The translations under genes and the position numbers were made by a program. Positions 1-6,524 of a stretch of DNA of 64,000 bases are shown here, piece after piece. The notes under the pieces are model-generated. The model had not been told where the DNA came from, made no database searches, and saw nothing but the letters and a program-made list of their open reading frames with translations. Within the stretch, counting starts at the first letter, position 1. Every line of letters starts with the position of its first letter. This stretch comes from Thiocystis minor. Lineage in GTDB: Bacteria; Pseudomonadota; Gammaproteobacteria; Chromatiales; Chromatiaceae. The stretch spans positions 1-64,000 of the forward strand of contig NZ_NHSQ01000147.1 of the NCBI RefSeq assembly GCF_016653465.1, read 5' to 3'.

Positions 1-84
1 CGCAAGGGCGATGGCGAGCCCGGTTTGAAGACGATCTGGCTGGGCATGCAGCGCATCATGGACTTCGCCGCCGGGATCAAATAG
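1..84 (+). mobile_element. C-terminal end of an IS4-family transposase (partial)
   Basis: The window opens inside a reading frame that ends at the TAG at 82-84. The visible 27 residues contain GRKGDGEPG-like and IWLGMQR-like segments (here RKGDGEPGLKTIWLGMQR), which I recognise as the extreme C-terminus of IS4-family (IS50-like) transposases. The rest lies outside the window, so intactness cannot be judged. The following bases around 105-125 should hold the right end of the element, but I cannot see its partner, so I do not call an inverted repeat. Confidence 0.6.
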
Positions 85-393
85 GCCAGGGAGATGCCGG
101 ACACGGAAAGTTGTGTGTAATGGGATGGCTTAAACCACGTCAGTTCCGAAACTTGTTGTTCAGGCAACTCAGAGTCGATTCACACACGATACATGCCATG
201 CTGGACGCGCTTTAATCCGCTGTGTCCTCGAAACCACGTTAGCCTCCTGACGTGGATTTTGCCCTCGCAGTTGCGAGGGCTTTTTTATGGATTCTGACTC
301 ATGCTCGCGATGCCTTAGAGCGTAAGAACTTCACCCATTTCAACAAGAGACGTTTGGCTCTGCTCCAACGTCTTCCCACAGCAATAGGAGATT
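85..393. other. Intergenic stretch after the transposase end
   Basis: No credible gene is present in these 309 bases. The stretch holds the expected insertion-sequence end near 105-125, a small dyad CCACGT...ACGTGG at 233-254, a strong intrinsic terminator at 261-287 and the leader of the next gene. An AGGAG ribosome binding site at 386-390 closes it. Confidence 0.5.
261..287 (+). terminator. Rho-independent terminator
   Basis: A perfect GC-rich stem, GCCCTCGCA pairing with TGCGAGGGC around a two-base loop, is followed directly by six T residues. This is a textbook plus-strand intrinsic terminator. It probably ends transcription entering from the insertion-sequence side and insulates the transglutaminase gene downstream. 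Confidence 0.85.
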
Positions 394-1242
394 ATGCGAA
401 TGCTGATCCGCGTTGGGTACGACATCATCTTCGAGCATCCGGCGCCAATGCCGATCATCGCCATGCTTTATTTGCATCCCTCACGCCATCAAACGATCCG
501 TCGAGGTGAATATCTGCTCGTCGAACCCTCGGTGCAGGTCAGCGAATACACCGATGTTTTTGGCAATCGCTGCGGGCGTCTGCTCGCGCCGGCCGGCCAG
601 GTGCGGTTCTGGAACGATGCGGTGGTCGAGGATGATGGTCTGCCGGATCGCCAGTCTCCTGGCGCCGAACAGCATGAGATTTATGATTTACCGGATACGA
701 CGCTCACCTATTTGATGCCGAGCCGTTATTGCGAAGTGGATCGCATGGTGGATCTCGCCTGGCAGTTGTTCAGTACCGTCCCAACGGGCTGGGCGCGTGT
801 CCAGGCCATCTGCGATTTCGTGCACGGCCATCTCAGGTTCGATTATTTACAGGCCCGCAAGACGCGCACCGCTTATGAGGCTTACCAGGAGCAGGTCGGT
901 GTCTGCCGCGACTTTACCCACCTGGCAATCGCCTTTTGCCGCTGTCTGAATATCCCCGCCCGTTACTGTACCGGGTATCTCGGCGATATCGGGATCCCGC
1001 CAATGCCAGGTCCGATGGATTTCAGCGCCTGGTTCGAGGCGTACCTGGGCGGACGCTGGCATGCCTTCGATCCGCGCAATCACAGACCACGGATTGGACG
1101 GGTTCTGATGGCGTATGGTCGCGATGCCGCGGATGTCGCTCTGCTGACCGCGTTCGGCCCGAGCCGGCTGGAGCGATTCACCGTGTGGACCGACGAAGTG
1201 GGCGAGGAAGCGCTGCGACCGCTGGTCACAGCCTCCCGCTAG
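394..1242 (+). CDS. Transglutaminase-like cysteine protease family protein
   Basis: The protein of about 282 residues has an N-terminal beta-rich region like that found in bacterial transglutaminase-like proteins and a C-terminal papain-like core. The catalytic triad can be read: Cys in QVGVCRDFTHLA (around residue 171), His in RWHAFDPRNH (around residue 227) and the following Asp. Proteins of this family are cytoplasmic amide hydrolases or transferases whose substrates are mostly unknown; they often sit beside peptidase or cyanophycin-type genes, which is not the case here. An AGGAG at 386-390 lies 3 nt from the ATG at 394 and 9 nt from the ATG at 400, so translation may start at 400. The gene stands alone. 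Confidence 0.85.
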   Translation: MRMLIRVGYDIIFEHPAPMPIIAMLYLHPSRHQTIRRGEYLLVEPSVQVSEYTDVFGNRCGRLLAPAGQVRFWNDAVVEDDGLPDRQSPGAEQHEIYDLPDTTLTYLMPSRYCEVDRMVDLAWQLFSTVPTGWARVQAICDFVHGHLRFDYLQARKTRTAYEAYQEQVGVCRDFTHLAIAFCRCLNIPARYCTGYLGDIGIPPMPGPMDFSAWFEAYLGGRWHAFDPRNHRPRIGRVLMAYGRDAADVALLTAFGPSRLERFTVWTDEVGEEALRPLVTASR

Positions 1243-1270
1243 ACGCGGGATGAACCTATATCCGGCGTTT

Positions 1271-1404
1271 TGAACCGCAAAGGCGCAAAGGACACAAAGA
1301 AAAACAAGGGCTTGCAATGCGCATGACAGTCACCCCTTAGGTGAATGCACCCATCGAGGCAAGACATTGAAATCCTTCGCGTTCTTTGTGTTCTTGGCGG
1401 TTTA
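1271..1404. repeat. Inverted-repeat element between genes
   Basis: The left arm (1271-1304, core CGCAAAGGACACAAAGAA) and the right arm (1375-1404, core TTCTTTGTGTTCTTGGCGG) are imperfect reverse complements separated by about 70 bases. This resembles the AACCGC(A/C)AAG..AAAGAA type of palindromic dispersed repeat common in proteobacterial intergenic DNA. It lies between a plus-strand gene end and a minus-strand gene end, so it could act as a bidirectional transcription terminator. Confidence 0.55.
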
Positions 1405-1489
1405 ACTGCGCTTTTTAGGATGACAGGTTCAACGGCTTGGGAAAGGCCAGGTCTGACAAGACCGTTCGCCCGCTGACGCCCCCCTCGCG

Positions 1490-2200
1490 TCAGCCCAGCA
1501 TCCGGTCATACATGGCTTCCGCCGCCCCGTAACAACCGCAGGCGGCGTCGATTAGCCGGGCACGGTCAAGAATCTGGATATCCCCGCGACGATAGCGGAT
1601 GAGCTGGCGCTGTTGCAGCGCACTCGCCGCCTTGGTCACGCCAACGCGGCGCACCCCGAGGATCGAGGCCAGGAATTCATGGGTGATATGAAAGCGATCC
1701 GAATGCGCGCGATCCTGGGTCATCAAGAGCCAGCGGGCAAGACGCGCCTCCAGGACATGAAAGCGGGTGCAGGCGACCATCCGCTCGACCTCGTTCGTCA
1801 ACACGAACAGATAGCGGTTGAGCACCGCCTGAAGCGCGCTGCTCTGTCTGAGTGCGGCGGCAAAATGCTCGGGGGTCATGCGCCAGGCGAAACCCGCGCC
1901 CTGGACCAAGGTGCGCAGCAGCGTTACCTCAACCCCCAGGATGAGCGGGGTTCCGATCATCCCTTCGTGACCGACCAGCCGCACCTCCAGACCGGCGTGA
2001 TCGTCGGCAGGGGTCAGCATGGACACGAAGCTGTCGGTTGGGAAATACACATGGAGAATCCGATCGCCAGGCTCGCTGATCACCTCGGCCAGGTGAAGCT
2101 CGACGGACTCGCAGTGCGCCAGGATCTGCTGACGATCCTTGCCGGGTAGCGTCGCCAGGAGACGATTGACCAAAAGGACGGGGGGTTTCACGGGCAGCAA
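1490..2200 (-). CDS. Crp/Fnr-family transcriptional regulator
   Basis: The 236-residue product has the Crp/Fnr layout: an N-terminal cyclic-nucleotide-binding-like beta roll (about residues 20-130), a dimerisation helix, and a winged helix-turn-helix near residues 165-215 (HEFLASILGVRRVGVTKAAS). The phosphate-binding cassette typical of cAMP binding is not recognisable, and no N-terminal cysteine cluster for an iron-sulfur centre is seen, so the ligand is unknown. The recognition helix lacks the glutamate that CRP uses to read GTGA, so a different operator is expected. A 16-bp dyad found upstream of many genes in this window also occurs at 2288-2303, about 88 bases upstream of this start, suggesting autoregulation. 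This gene is the best local candidate for the factor binding that dyad; that link is inference. Confidence 0.85.
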   Translation of the reverse strand: MLPVKPPVLLVNRLLATLPGKDRQQILAHCESVELHLAEVISEPGDRILHVYFPTDSFVSMLTPADDHAGLEVRLVGHEGMIGTPLILGVEVTLLRTLVQGAGFAWRMTPEHFAAALRQSSALQAVLNRYLFVLTNEVERMVACTRFHVLEARLARWLLMTQDRAHSDRFHITHEFLASILGVRRVGVTKAASALQQRQLIRYRRGDIQILDRARLIDAACGCYGAAEAMYDRMLG

Positions 2201-2287
2201 TCGCGTTCTCTTTGTGGATCAAGGCGAACCCTGAACGGAACGGCACAGGGAAGGATGTTGAAAATACGCCGAAAAACCCGTTCGATC

Positions 2288-2303
2288 CGTACGCTAGCAA
2301 ACA
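2288..2303 (-). promoter_or_regulatory. Stress dyad, copy 1 (upstream of the Crp/Fnr gene)
   Basis: CGTACGCTAGCAAACA matches the window-wide dyad consensus TGTRCGCTAGCGYACA at most positions, including the central CGCTAGC. It lies 88-103 bases upstream of the minus-strand Crp/Fnr start codon and downstream of the next minus-strand gene, so the regulator gene is its only obvious target. Confidence 0.6.
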
Positions 2304-2381
2304 TAGTGCGCGATTGACGCCCATTTGTCGTCACAAGGCTCGACCCGAGCCGGTTCGATGAAGAGGATGTTCGGCCCCGCG

Positions 2382-2804
2382 TCAGTGTCCGAACCAGTCC
2401 CCGTCTCCATATCCGACGCTTTGATTGCTTCTGTACCTGCGATCACTGGCGTCATGACGACGGCCACTGTTGTACCGGTTGTCCCGGTTGTCCCGGTTGT
2501 CCCGGCTGTACCGGTTGTACCGGTTGTACCGGTTGTACCGGTTGTCCCGATAGTCTCTGCCGTCATTTCGGTAGCGGTCATCGTCCCGGTCGTTGCCGAC
2601 TTCATGGCCGATGAGGCCACCGACCGCAGCCCCGCCGATTGTTCCAATCGCGCTGCCATCGGTCAGTAAGGAACCCGCAACGCCACCAAGCCCCGCGCCA
2701 GCCAGGGTGTTTTGTTCTTGCCGCGACATTCCGGTGCAACCGCCCAAGCCAATCAATACGGCCAAAGTCACTAAACCGCCCAGATAGTTCTGATGTGTTT
2801 TCAC
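2382..2804 (-). CDS. Glycine-zipper lipoprotein with an Arg/Asp/Asn/Tyr repeat tail
   Basis: The chosen start is the GTG at 2804, preceded by GAGAG at 8-nt spacing; it gives a clean lipoprotein signal peptide ending in IGLGGC. The frame is open to an ATG at 2858, but that start would bury the signal. After the lipidated Cys comes a glycine-zipper segment (AGLGGVAGSLLTDGSAIGTIGGAAVGG), as in OmpA-associated and SlyB-like outer-membrane lipoproteins, then a low-complexity tail of RYN and RDN triplets encoded by a 9-bp tandem repeat at 2475-2549. It is probably a stress-induced envelope lipoprotein. A stress dyad lies at 3091-3106, upstream on this strand. Confidence 0.75.
   Translation of the reverse strand: MKTHQNYLGGLVTLAVLIGLGGCTGMSRQEQNTLAGAGLGGVAGSLLTDGSAIGTIGGAAVGGLIGHEVGNDRDDDRYRNDGRDYRDNRYNRYNRYNRYSRDNRDNRDNRYNSGRRHDASDRRYRSNQSVGYGDGDWFGH
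2475..2549. repeat. 9-bp tandem repeat inside the lipoprotein gene
   Basis: About eight copies of CCGGTTGTA or CCGGTTGTC run head to tail. On the minus strand they encode the RYN/RDN triplets of the lipoprotein tail. The unit is a multiple of three, so copy-number change keeps the frame and would vary tail length. Confidence 0.85.
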
Positions 2805-3090
2805 TGCAATCGCTCTCGCTGATGAATCGGTCTTTCCTGTCTTTGGAGATTGCGTCAAGCGCAGTCCAAGTTGACTTCGACGCTGGAGTATCGGGGCTTG
2901 TCACGAATAACCATTCACGCCGTGATCGAGGTCTGGGAGCAGCTTATCGACAAGCGCATTCAACAGTCGGTGCGGTGGCAAACATAAGGCCAAGCCCGTT
3001 TTAGCGTTTTAGCTCTGAAGGTTTGCGATCCAGCATGACATCGCCCAATCAATCCCCGTCATGACGCCTGGCCAAGACCGAAGCGTTTTA

Positions 3091-3106
3091 TGTGCGCTAC
3101 CGTACG
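3091..3106. promoter_or_regulatory. Stress dyad, copy 2
   Basis: TGTGCGCTACCGTACG differs from the consensus only in one central base and the last base. It lies upstream of the divergent lipoprotein gene, 287 bases from its GTG. Confidence 0.6.
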
Positions 3107-3238
3107 GACACGTCCCGGTTCTATCCATCATCTTTATCAGGCATGTCTCGCTCCCCCTCGGGATCGCCGCGAGGCTGGAGAAAGCGACGACATTGAGTGT
3201 TTGCTCTGGACGCGGTTCTACCTGAAATCGCTATCGTT

Positions 3239-3254
3239 TGTACGCTAGCGAACA
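3239..3254 (+). promoter_or_regulatory. Stress dyad, copy 3
   Basis: TGTACGCTAGCGAACA followed by GAC is a near-perfect inverted repeat (TGT.CGCTAGCG.ACA). It ends 69 bases before the ATG of the first Thivi_2564-family gene. Confidence 0.75.
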
Positions 3255-3323
3255 GACAGCCGCTGGGGTAAAGGCTATTGTCAAGCTGACATCAAACATC
3301 TGAAAACATAGCGGAGATACTTT

Positions 3324-3512
3324 ATGACATTGATTTCATTGGTCGTTACATTGGTTGTCGTGGGCGTGATCCTGTGGCTGATCAATAACTACATCCCGAT
3401 GGACGGCAACATCAAGAAAATCTTGAATGTGGTCGTGATCCTCGTCGTCATCCTTTGGCTGTTGACCGCCTTCGGGCTGTTGGGACCCATCTCGGGGATG
3501 CGTATCGGGTAA
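3324..3512 (+). CDS. Thivi_2564-family small membrane protein, paralogue 1
   Basis: The 62-residue product has two hydrophobic helices (about residues 2-19 and 34-53) around the conserved motif NNYIPMDGNIKKILN. I recognise it as the small membrane-protein family named after Thiocystis violascens Thivi_2564; its function is unknown. GGAG at 3312-3315 is the ribosome binding site. A second copy lies at 5774-5950, sharing the YIPM(D/N).(N/T)(I/V)KK core and the ..AFG..GPI tail. A stress dyad sits 69 bases upstream. Confidence 0.75.
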   Translation: MTLISLVVTLVVVGVILWLINNYIPMDGNIKKILNVVVILVVILWLLTAFGLLGPISGMRIG

Positions 3513-3553
3513 TCGATGAACGAATCAGTAGAACCACTGCGGGAGCAGAGAAC

Positions 3554-3772
3554 ATGAAAGCGATCAACATCGCCGCCATTGCGCTCATCGTTGCCGGCGG
3601 TTTGGGGCTGGCGTATGGCAGTTTCAGTTTTACCAAAGAGACGCAGGAGGCCAGGATCGGCCCGCTCGCCGTCACGGTTCAGGAGCGGGAGACCGTCAAC
3701 ATCCCGCAATGGGCCGGTATCGCGGCGATCGTGGCCGGCGCGGTTCTGCTCATGGTGTCCAAGCCCCGCTAG
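3554..3772 (+). CDS. Conserved two-helix membrane protein
   Basis: The 72-residue product has an N-terminal hydrophobic helix (INIAAIALIVAGGLGLAYG), a central hydrophilic loop (FTKETQEARIGPLAVTVQE) and a C-terminal helix (WAGIAAIVAGAVLLMVS). Similar short proteins are widespread in proteobacteria with no assigned function. The ATG at 3554 follows GGAGCAGAG and begins 41 bases after the upstream Thivi_2564-family stop, so the two genes probably share a transcript and the dyad at 3239. Confidence 0.7.
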   Translation: MKAINIAAIALIVAGGLGLAYGSFSFTKETQEARIGPLAVTVQERETVNIPQWAGIAAIVAGAVLLMVSKPR

Positions 3773-3842
3773 TTTCCACATCGCTGGTGATCCCGGGTCA
3801 CCCTAATCGACTCCCTCCTCGCGGAGGGAGCTGGAGCATGCA

Positions 3843-4916
3843 ATGAACGATCTCTCATCGCCAAAAAAACCGGTTCTGACCAGGAAGGTCAGCCAAGTCG
3901 CCAGCTACTATAACCCTCGGACCTGGAAAGAGAAGGGGCTGTGGTGGACCATGGGTCTGTTTCTGATGACCTATCTGGTCGTCGTCGTCATTCTGGGGTT
4001 GATCTGGTCGCAATCACCCGACACCTTCGACGTGCGCGCGAATGCCTTGTCGTTGGTGAATGACGATGCAAGCAAAGTGGTTCCGGGTACCGCCACGACG
4101 ACCACCGCCATCCGGATTGCAGAAACCTTGCTCGATAAACCCGGCGGCTATCTGACCAACGATATCAGCCCGCCAGGTCTCTATCTGGACAACCTCCCGA
4201 ATTGGGAATTCGGTGCCTTGACCGAGCTGCGCGATCTGGTGCTTGCGCTGCGGAACGATTTCAGCCGCTCCCAGTCCCAGTCGGTCGAGGATAAGGATCT
4301 GGGCATTGCGCAACCCCAGTTCAATTACCAATCGAATTCCTGGATCCTGCCCTCCACCGAGTCGGAGTATCGGAAAGGCACAGAAGGACTCTATGGGTAT
4401 TTACGCCGGCTCTCCGATGAGAATGAACGTGACGGCCAGTTTTTCGCGCGCGCCGATAACTTGACCGTGTATCTCGAAATGACCGAAAAGCGATTGGGAA
4501 GTCTGGCGCAGCGCCTGTCCTACGCGGTCGGCCAGGTTCATCTCGATACGGCCTTGGCCGGCGATCCCAACGCCCGTCAGTCGACCCCGGTCCCTGCCCA
4601 AGCGCAGACCAAGACCCCTTGGTTCGACATCGACGATATCTTTTTCGAGACACGCGGCTATACCTGGGCGCTGCTGCATACCCTGGAGGCGATCGAAATC
4701 GACTTCGAGCCGGTGCTCAAGGATAAGAATGCCTTGGTGTCGCTGAAGCAGATCGTCCGCGAATTGCACAATACCCAGAACATTATCTGGAGTCCGATGA
4801 TCCTCAATGGCACCGGATTTGGGCCGATGGCCAATCACTCGCTGGTCATGGCCTCCTATGTCTCGCGCGTCAATGCCGCGATCACGGATCTTCGTAGTCT
4901 GTTGCAGAAGGGCTGA
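3843..4916 (+). CDS. DUF2333 family protein
   Basis: The 357-residue product has one N-terminal transmembrane helix (about residues 36-56, TMGLFLMTYLVVVVILGLIW) and a long periplasmic domain. The sequence around ETLLDKPGGYLTNDISPPG and the C-terminal RVNAAITDLR are typical of the DUF2333 family (Pfam PF10095), whose role is unknown. GGAG at 3832-3835 precedes the ATG. It follows the two small membrane proteins in the same direction. Confidence 0.85.
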   Translation: MNDLSSPKKPVLTRKVSQVASYYNPRTWKEKGLWWTMGLFLMTYLVVVVILGLIWSQSPDTFDVRANALSLVNDDASKVVPGTATTTTAIRIAETLLDKPGGYLTNDISPPGLYLDNLPNWEFGALTELRDLVLALRNDFSRSQSQSVEDKDLGIAQPQFNYQSNSWILPSTESEYRKGTEGLYGYLRRLSDENERDGQFFARADNLTVYLEMTEKRLGSLAQRLSYAVGQVHLDTALAGDPNARQSTPVPAQAQTKTPWFDIDDIFFETRGYTWALLHTLEAIEIDFEPVLKDKNALVSLKQIVRELHNTQNIIWSPMILNGTGFGPMANHSLVMASYVSRVNAAITDLRSLLQKG

Positions 4917-4994
4917 AGTCGTGCATTTCATTGCGGGCTTCATCTGTGCATCACCTCATTCATCCATCTTAATCAATCCTAAAGAGACCTCGAA

Positions 4995-5597
4995 ATGATC
5001 AATCGGCAGAGAGTGGGCTTCATCGCCATGGCGTTGATCCTGGGCACTGGAGCGTGGTCGTCAGCCAGTGCTCAGCGAACCGAACAAGTTCAGGTGACGA
5101 AGCGGAGCGCTGGCACCTTGCAGGTGGCTGACGCCCAAACGACGTATGGCATTCGTCCCGCCGACACCAGCGCTTCATCGCCGGCTTCATCCGCGGATTC
5201 CGCCACTGGCCACGTTGGCCACGACGGATCCACGATGGGACATTCATCGACCATTCAAAGCGCTGGCGGCATTCGCTATGTTTCGGGTGGGATCGGCGAA
5301 AGTGAACGAAACGAACTCAATGCACTCTCCAGCCAGTTCAACCTGCATCTGCTCTTCGCGACGCAAGGCAGCGGCGAGTATCTCTCGGCGGTCCGCGTGA
5401 ACATTCTGGACACCCAGGATGCTCCGGTCTTGACCGCCGAGTCGAAAGGCCCCTGGTTCTACGCCCAACTCCCGCCAGGCGACTACAGCATCGAAGTCAC
5501 CCCGACCGGTCGACGCGGCCAGGATGAAACCCAGCGAAAAACCGTCCACCTCGATGGCTCTAGCCAGGCGCGCTTCGATTTCTACTGGAAGAAATAA
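4995..5597 (+). CDS. Secreted protein with a carboxypeptidase-regulatory-like domain
   Basis: The 200-residue product begins with a signal peptide (about residues 1-26, cleavage after SASA). A low-complexity Ser/Ala/His-rich region (about residues 50-85) leads into a small beta-sandwich domain containing SKGPWFYAQLPPGDYSIEV, the pattern of carboxypeptidase-regulatory-like or PEGA-type domains. It is probably periplasmic; the function is unknown. A shorter relative with SKGPFFYARLPPGRYNLTL is encoded on the minus strand at about 61180-61430. Confidence 0.7.
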   Translation: MINRQRVGFIAMALILGTGAWSSASAQRTEQVQVTKRSAGTLQVADAQTTYGIRPADTSASSPASSADSATGHVGHDGSTMGHSSTIQSAGGIRYVSGGIGESERNELNALSSQFNLHLLFATQGSGEYLSAVRVNILDTQDAPVLTAESKGPWFYAQLPPGDYSIEVTPTGRRGQDETQRKTVHLDGSSQARFDFYWKK

Positions 5598-5699
5598 ACG
5601 CAGCGAACGTGCTTCCAGCAGAAGCATCCGCGTTCGACGTGCGTCCTATTTCGGCGCGCTGACAAGACGTCGGTGACAGCGGCGTCTTCCCGACGTCTC

Positions 5700-5715
5700 T
5701 GTGCGCTAGCGTACA
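5700..5715 (+). promoter_or_regulatory. Stress dyad, copy 4
   Basis: TGTGCGCTAGCGTACA is a nearly perfect 16-bp palindrome and continues with GAC. It ends 58 bases before the ATG of the second Thivi_2564-family gene. Confidence 0.8.
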
Positions 5716-5773
5716 GACGCTTGTCAGGGCGCGTTGTAGTCTGTCCCTAACCTCATCTGAAAGGATCAACGCC

Positions 5774-5950
5774 ATGGCCTATATTCAATTAGTGATCAAC
5801 CTGGTCGCCTTTGGCGCCATTCTCTGGGCGGTCAATGTGTATATTCCGATGAACGCTACCGTCAAGAAAGTCGTGAATGCGATCGTGGTCGTGATCGCGA
5901 TTCTCTTTGTACTCAGCGCTTTCGGTTTCTTTGGCCCCATCGCCTGGTGA
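5774..5950 (+). CDS. Thivi_2564-family small membrane protein, paralogue 2
   Basis: This 58-residue gene is easily missed because of its size. Translation from the ATG at 5774 gives two hydrophobic helices flanking VYIPMNATVKKVVNAIV and a C-terminal SAFGFFGPIAW before the TGA at 5948-5950. It closely parallels the protein at 3324-3512 in length, helix placement and the IPM...KK core, so the two are paralogues. AAGGA at 5761-5765 is a reasonable ribosome binding site. The dyad at 5700-5715 lies just upstream, as for paralogue 1. Confidence 0.8.
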   Translation: MAYIQLVINLVAFGAILWAVNVYIPMNATVKKVVNAIVVVIAILFVLSAFGFFGPIAW

Positions 5951-6057
5951 CGGCCTCGGGCAGGGTGATTCGAGATGAATTCCCGGCCCCGCGATGGGTA
6001 GGCAGTTGAATTCCGGCAATCCGCCGGGTAAACGATCCAAAATAGGAGTCATATCCC

Positions 6058-6345
6058 ATGTTGACAAAAGACGAATATGTCGCGCAAATCAAGGTGCAGC
6101 TTGACGAATGGAGTACGGAAATCGATAAACTCCAGGAGCGAGGGCATGAAATCAAGGAAGATGCCAAGGTGAAATATGAGGAACAACTCGTCGCGCTCCG
6201 CACCAAACGCGAGGAAGGCGAGAAAAAGCTGGAAGAGATTCAGGCCGCCGCTGAAAACAACTGGGAGCAGTTCAAAATGGAATCCGACCGTGTTTGGGAG
6301 GCATTCAAGGATTCTTTCGAGACGTTCAAGTCGCATTTCAAGTAA
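6058..6345 (+). CDS. Coiled-coil stress-response protein (sll1863-like)
   Basis: The 95-residue product is highly charged and predicted to be almost entirely helical, with heptad-like spacing through EWSTEIDKLQERGHEIKED and VKYEEQLVALRTKREEGEKK. It has no signal peptide. Small cytoplasmic coiled-coil proteins of this type are annotated as sll1863-family stress-response proteins; I am moderately sure of that placement. It follows the second Thivi_2564-family gene by about 107 bases. Confidence 0.65.
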   Translation: MLTKDEYVAQIKVQLDEWSTEIDKLQERGHEIKEDAKVKYEEQLVALRTKREEGEKKLEEIQAAAENNWEQFKMESDRVWEAFKDSFETFKSHFK

Positions 6346-6524
6346 TCCTTCAGCCCATCGATTGACGCGCATTCAATCACCATTCGCGCCAATCGATGAC
6401 AGGCGGCATCAGTCACCTCAGTCACGGGAGGACCGCCGTCTTCCGCGGATGATCTCCGGACAGGGGGGGGCCGGAGAGGGCGGCGTCTCGCCGTCAGCGA
6501 TTGGGAAATTTGAAGGAGAGTCAT

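Larger units (their letters stand above)
2859..3323. other. Divergent intergenic region with two stress dyads
   Basis: About 465 bases separate the minus-strand lipoprotein from the plus-strand Thivi_2564-family gene. No gene is credible here. Two copies of the dyad (3091-3106 and 3239-3254) lie 148 bases apart and could serve the two divergent genes. Confidence 0.6.

Noticed and set aside
85-393. A tRNA or structured RNA gene before the terminator
   Set aside because: I could not find a cloverleaf or conserved loop sequence; only a terminator and a small dyad are visible.
2475-2549. Regular short repeats that could suggest a CRISPR array
   Set aside because: The unit is 9 bases with no unique spacers and lies in frame inside a lipoprotein gene; it is a simple tandem repeat.
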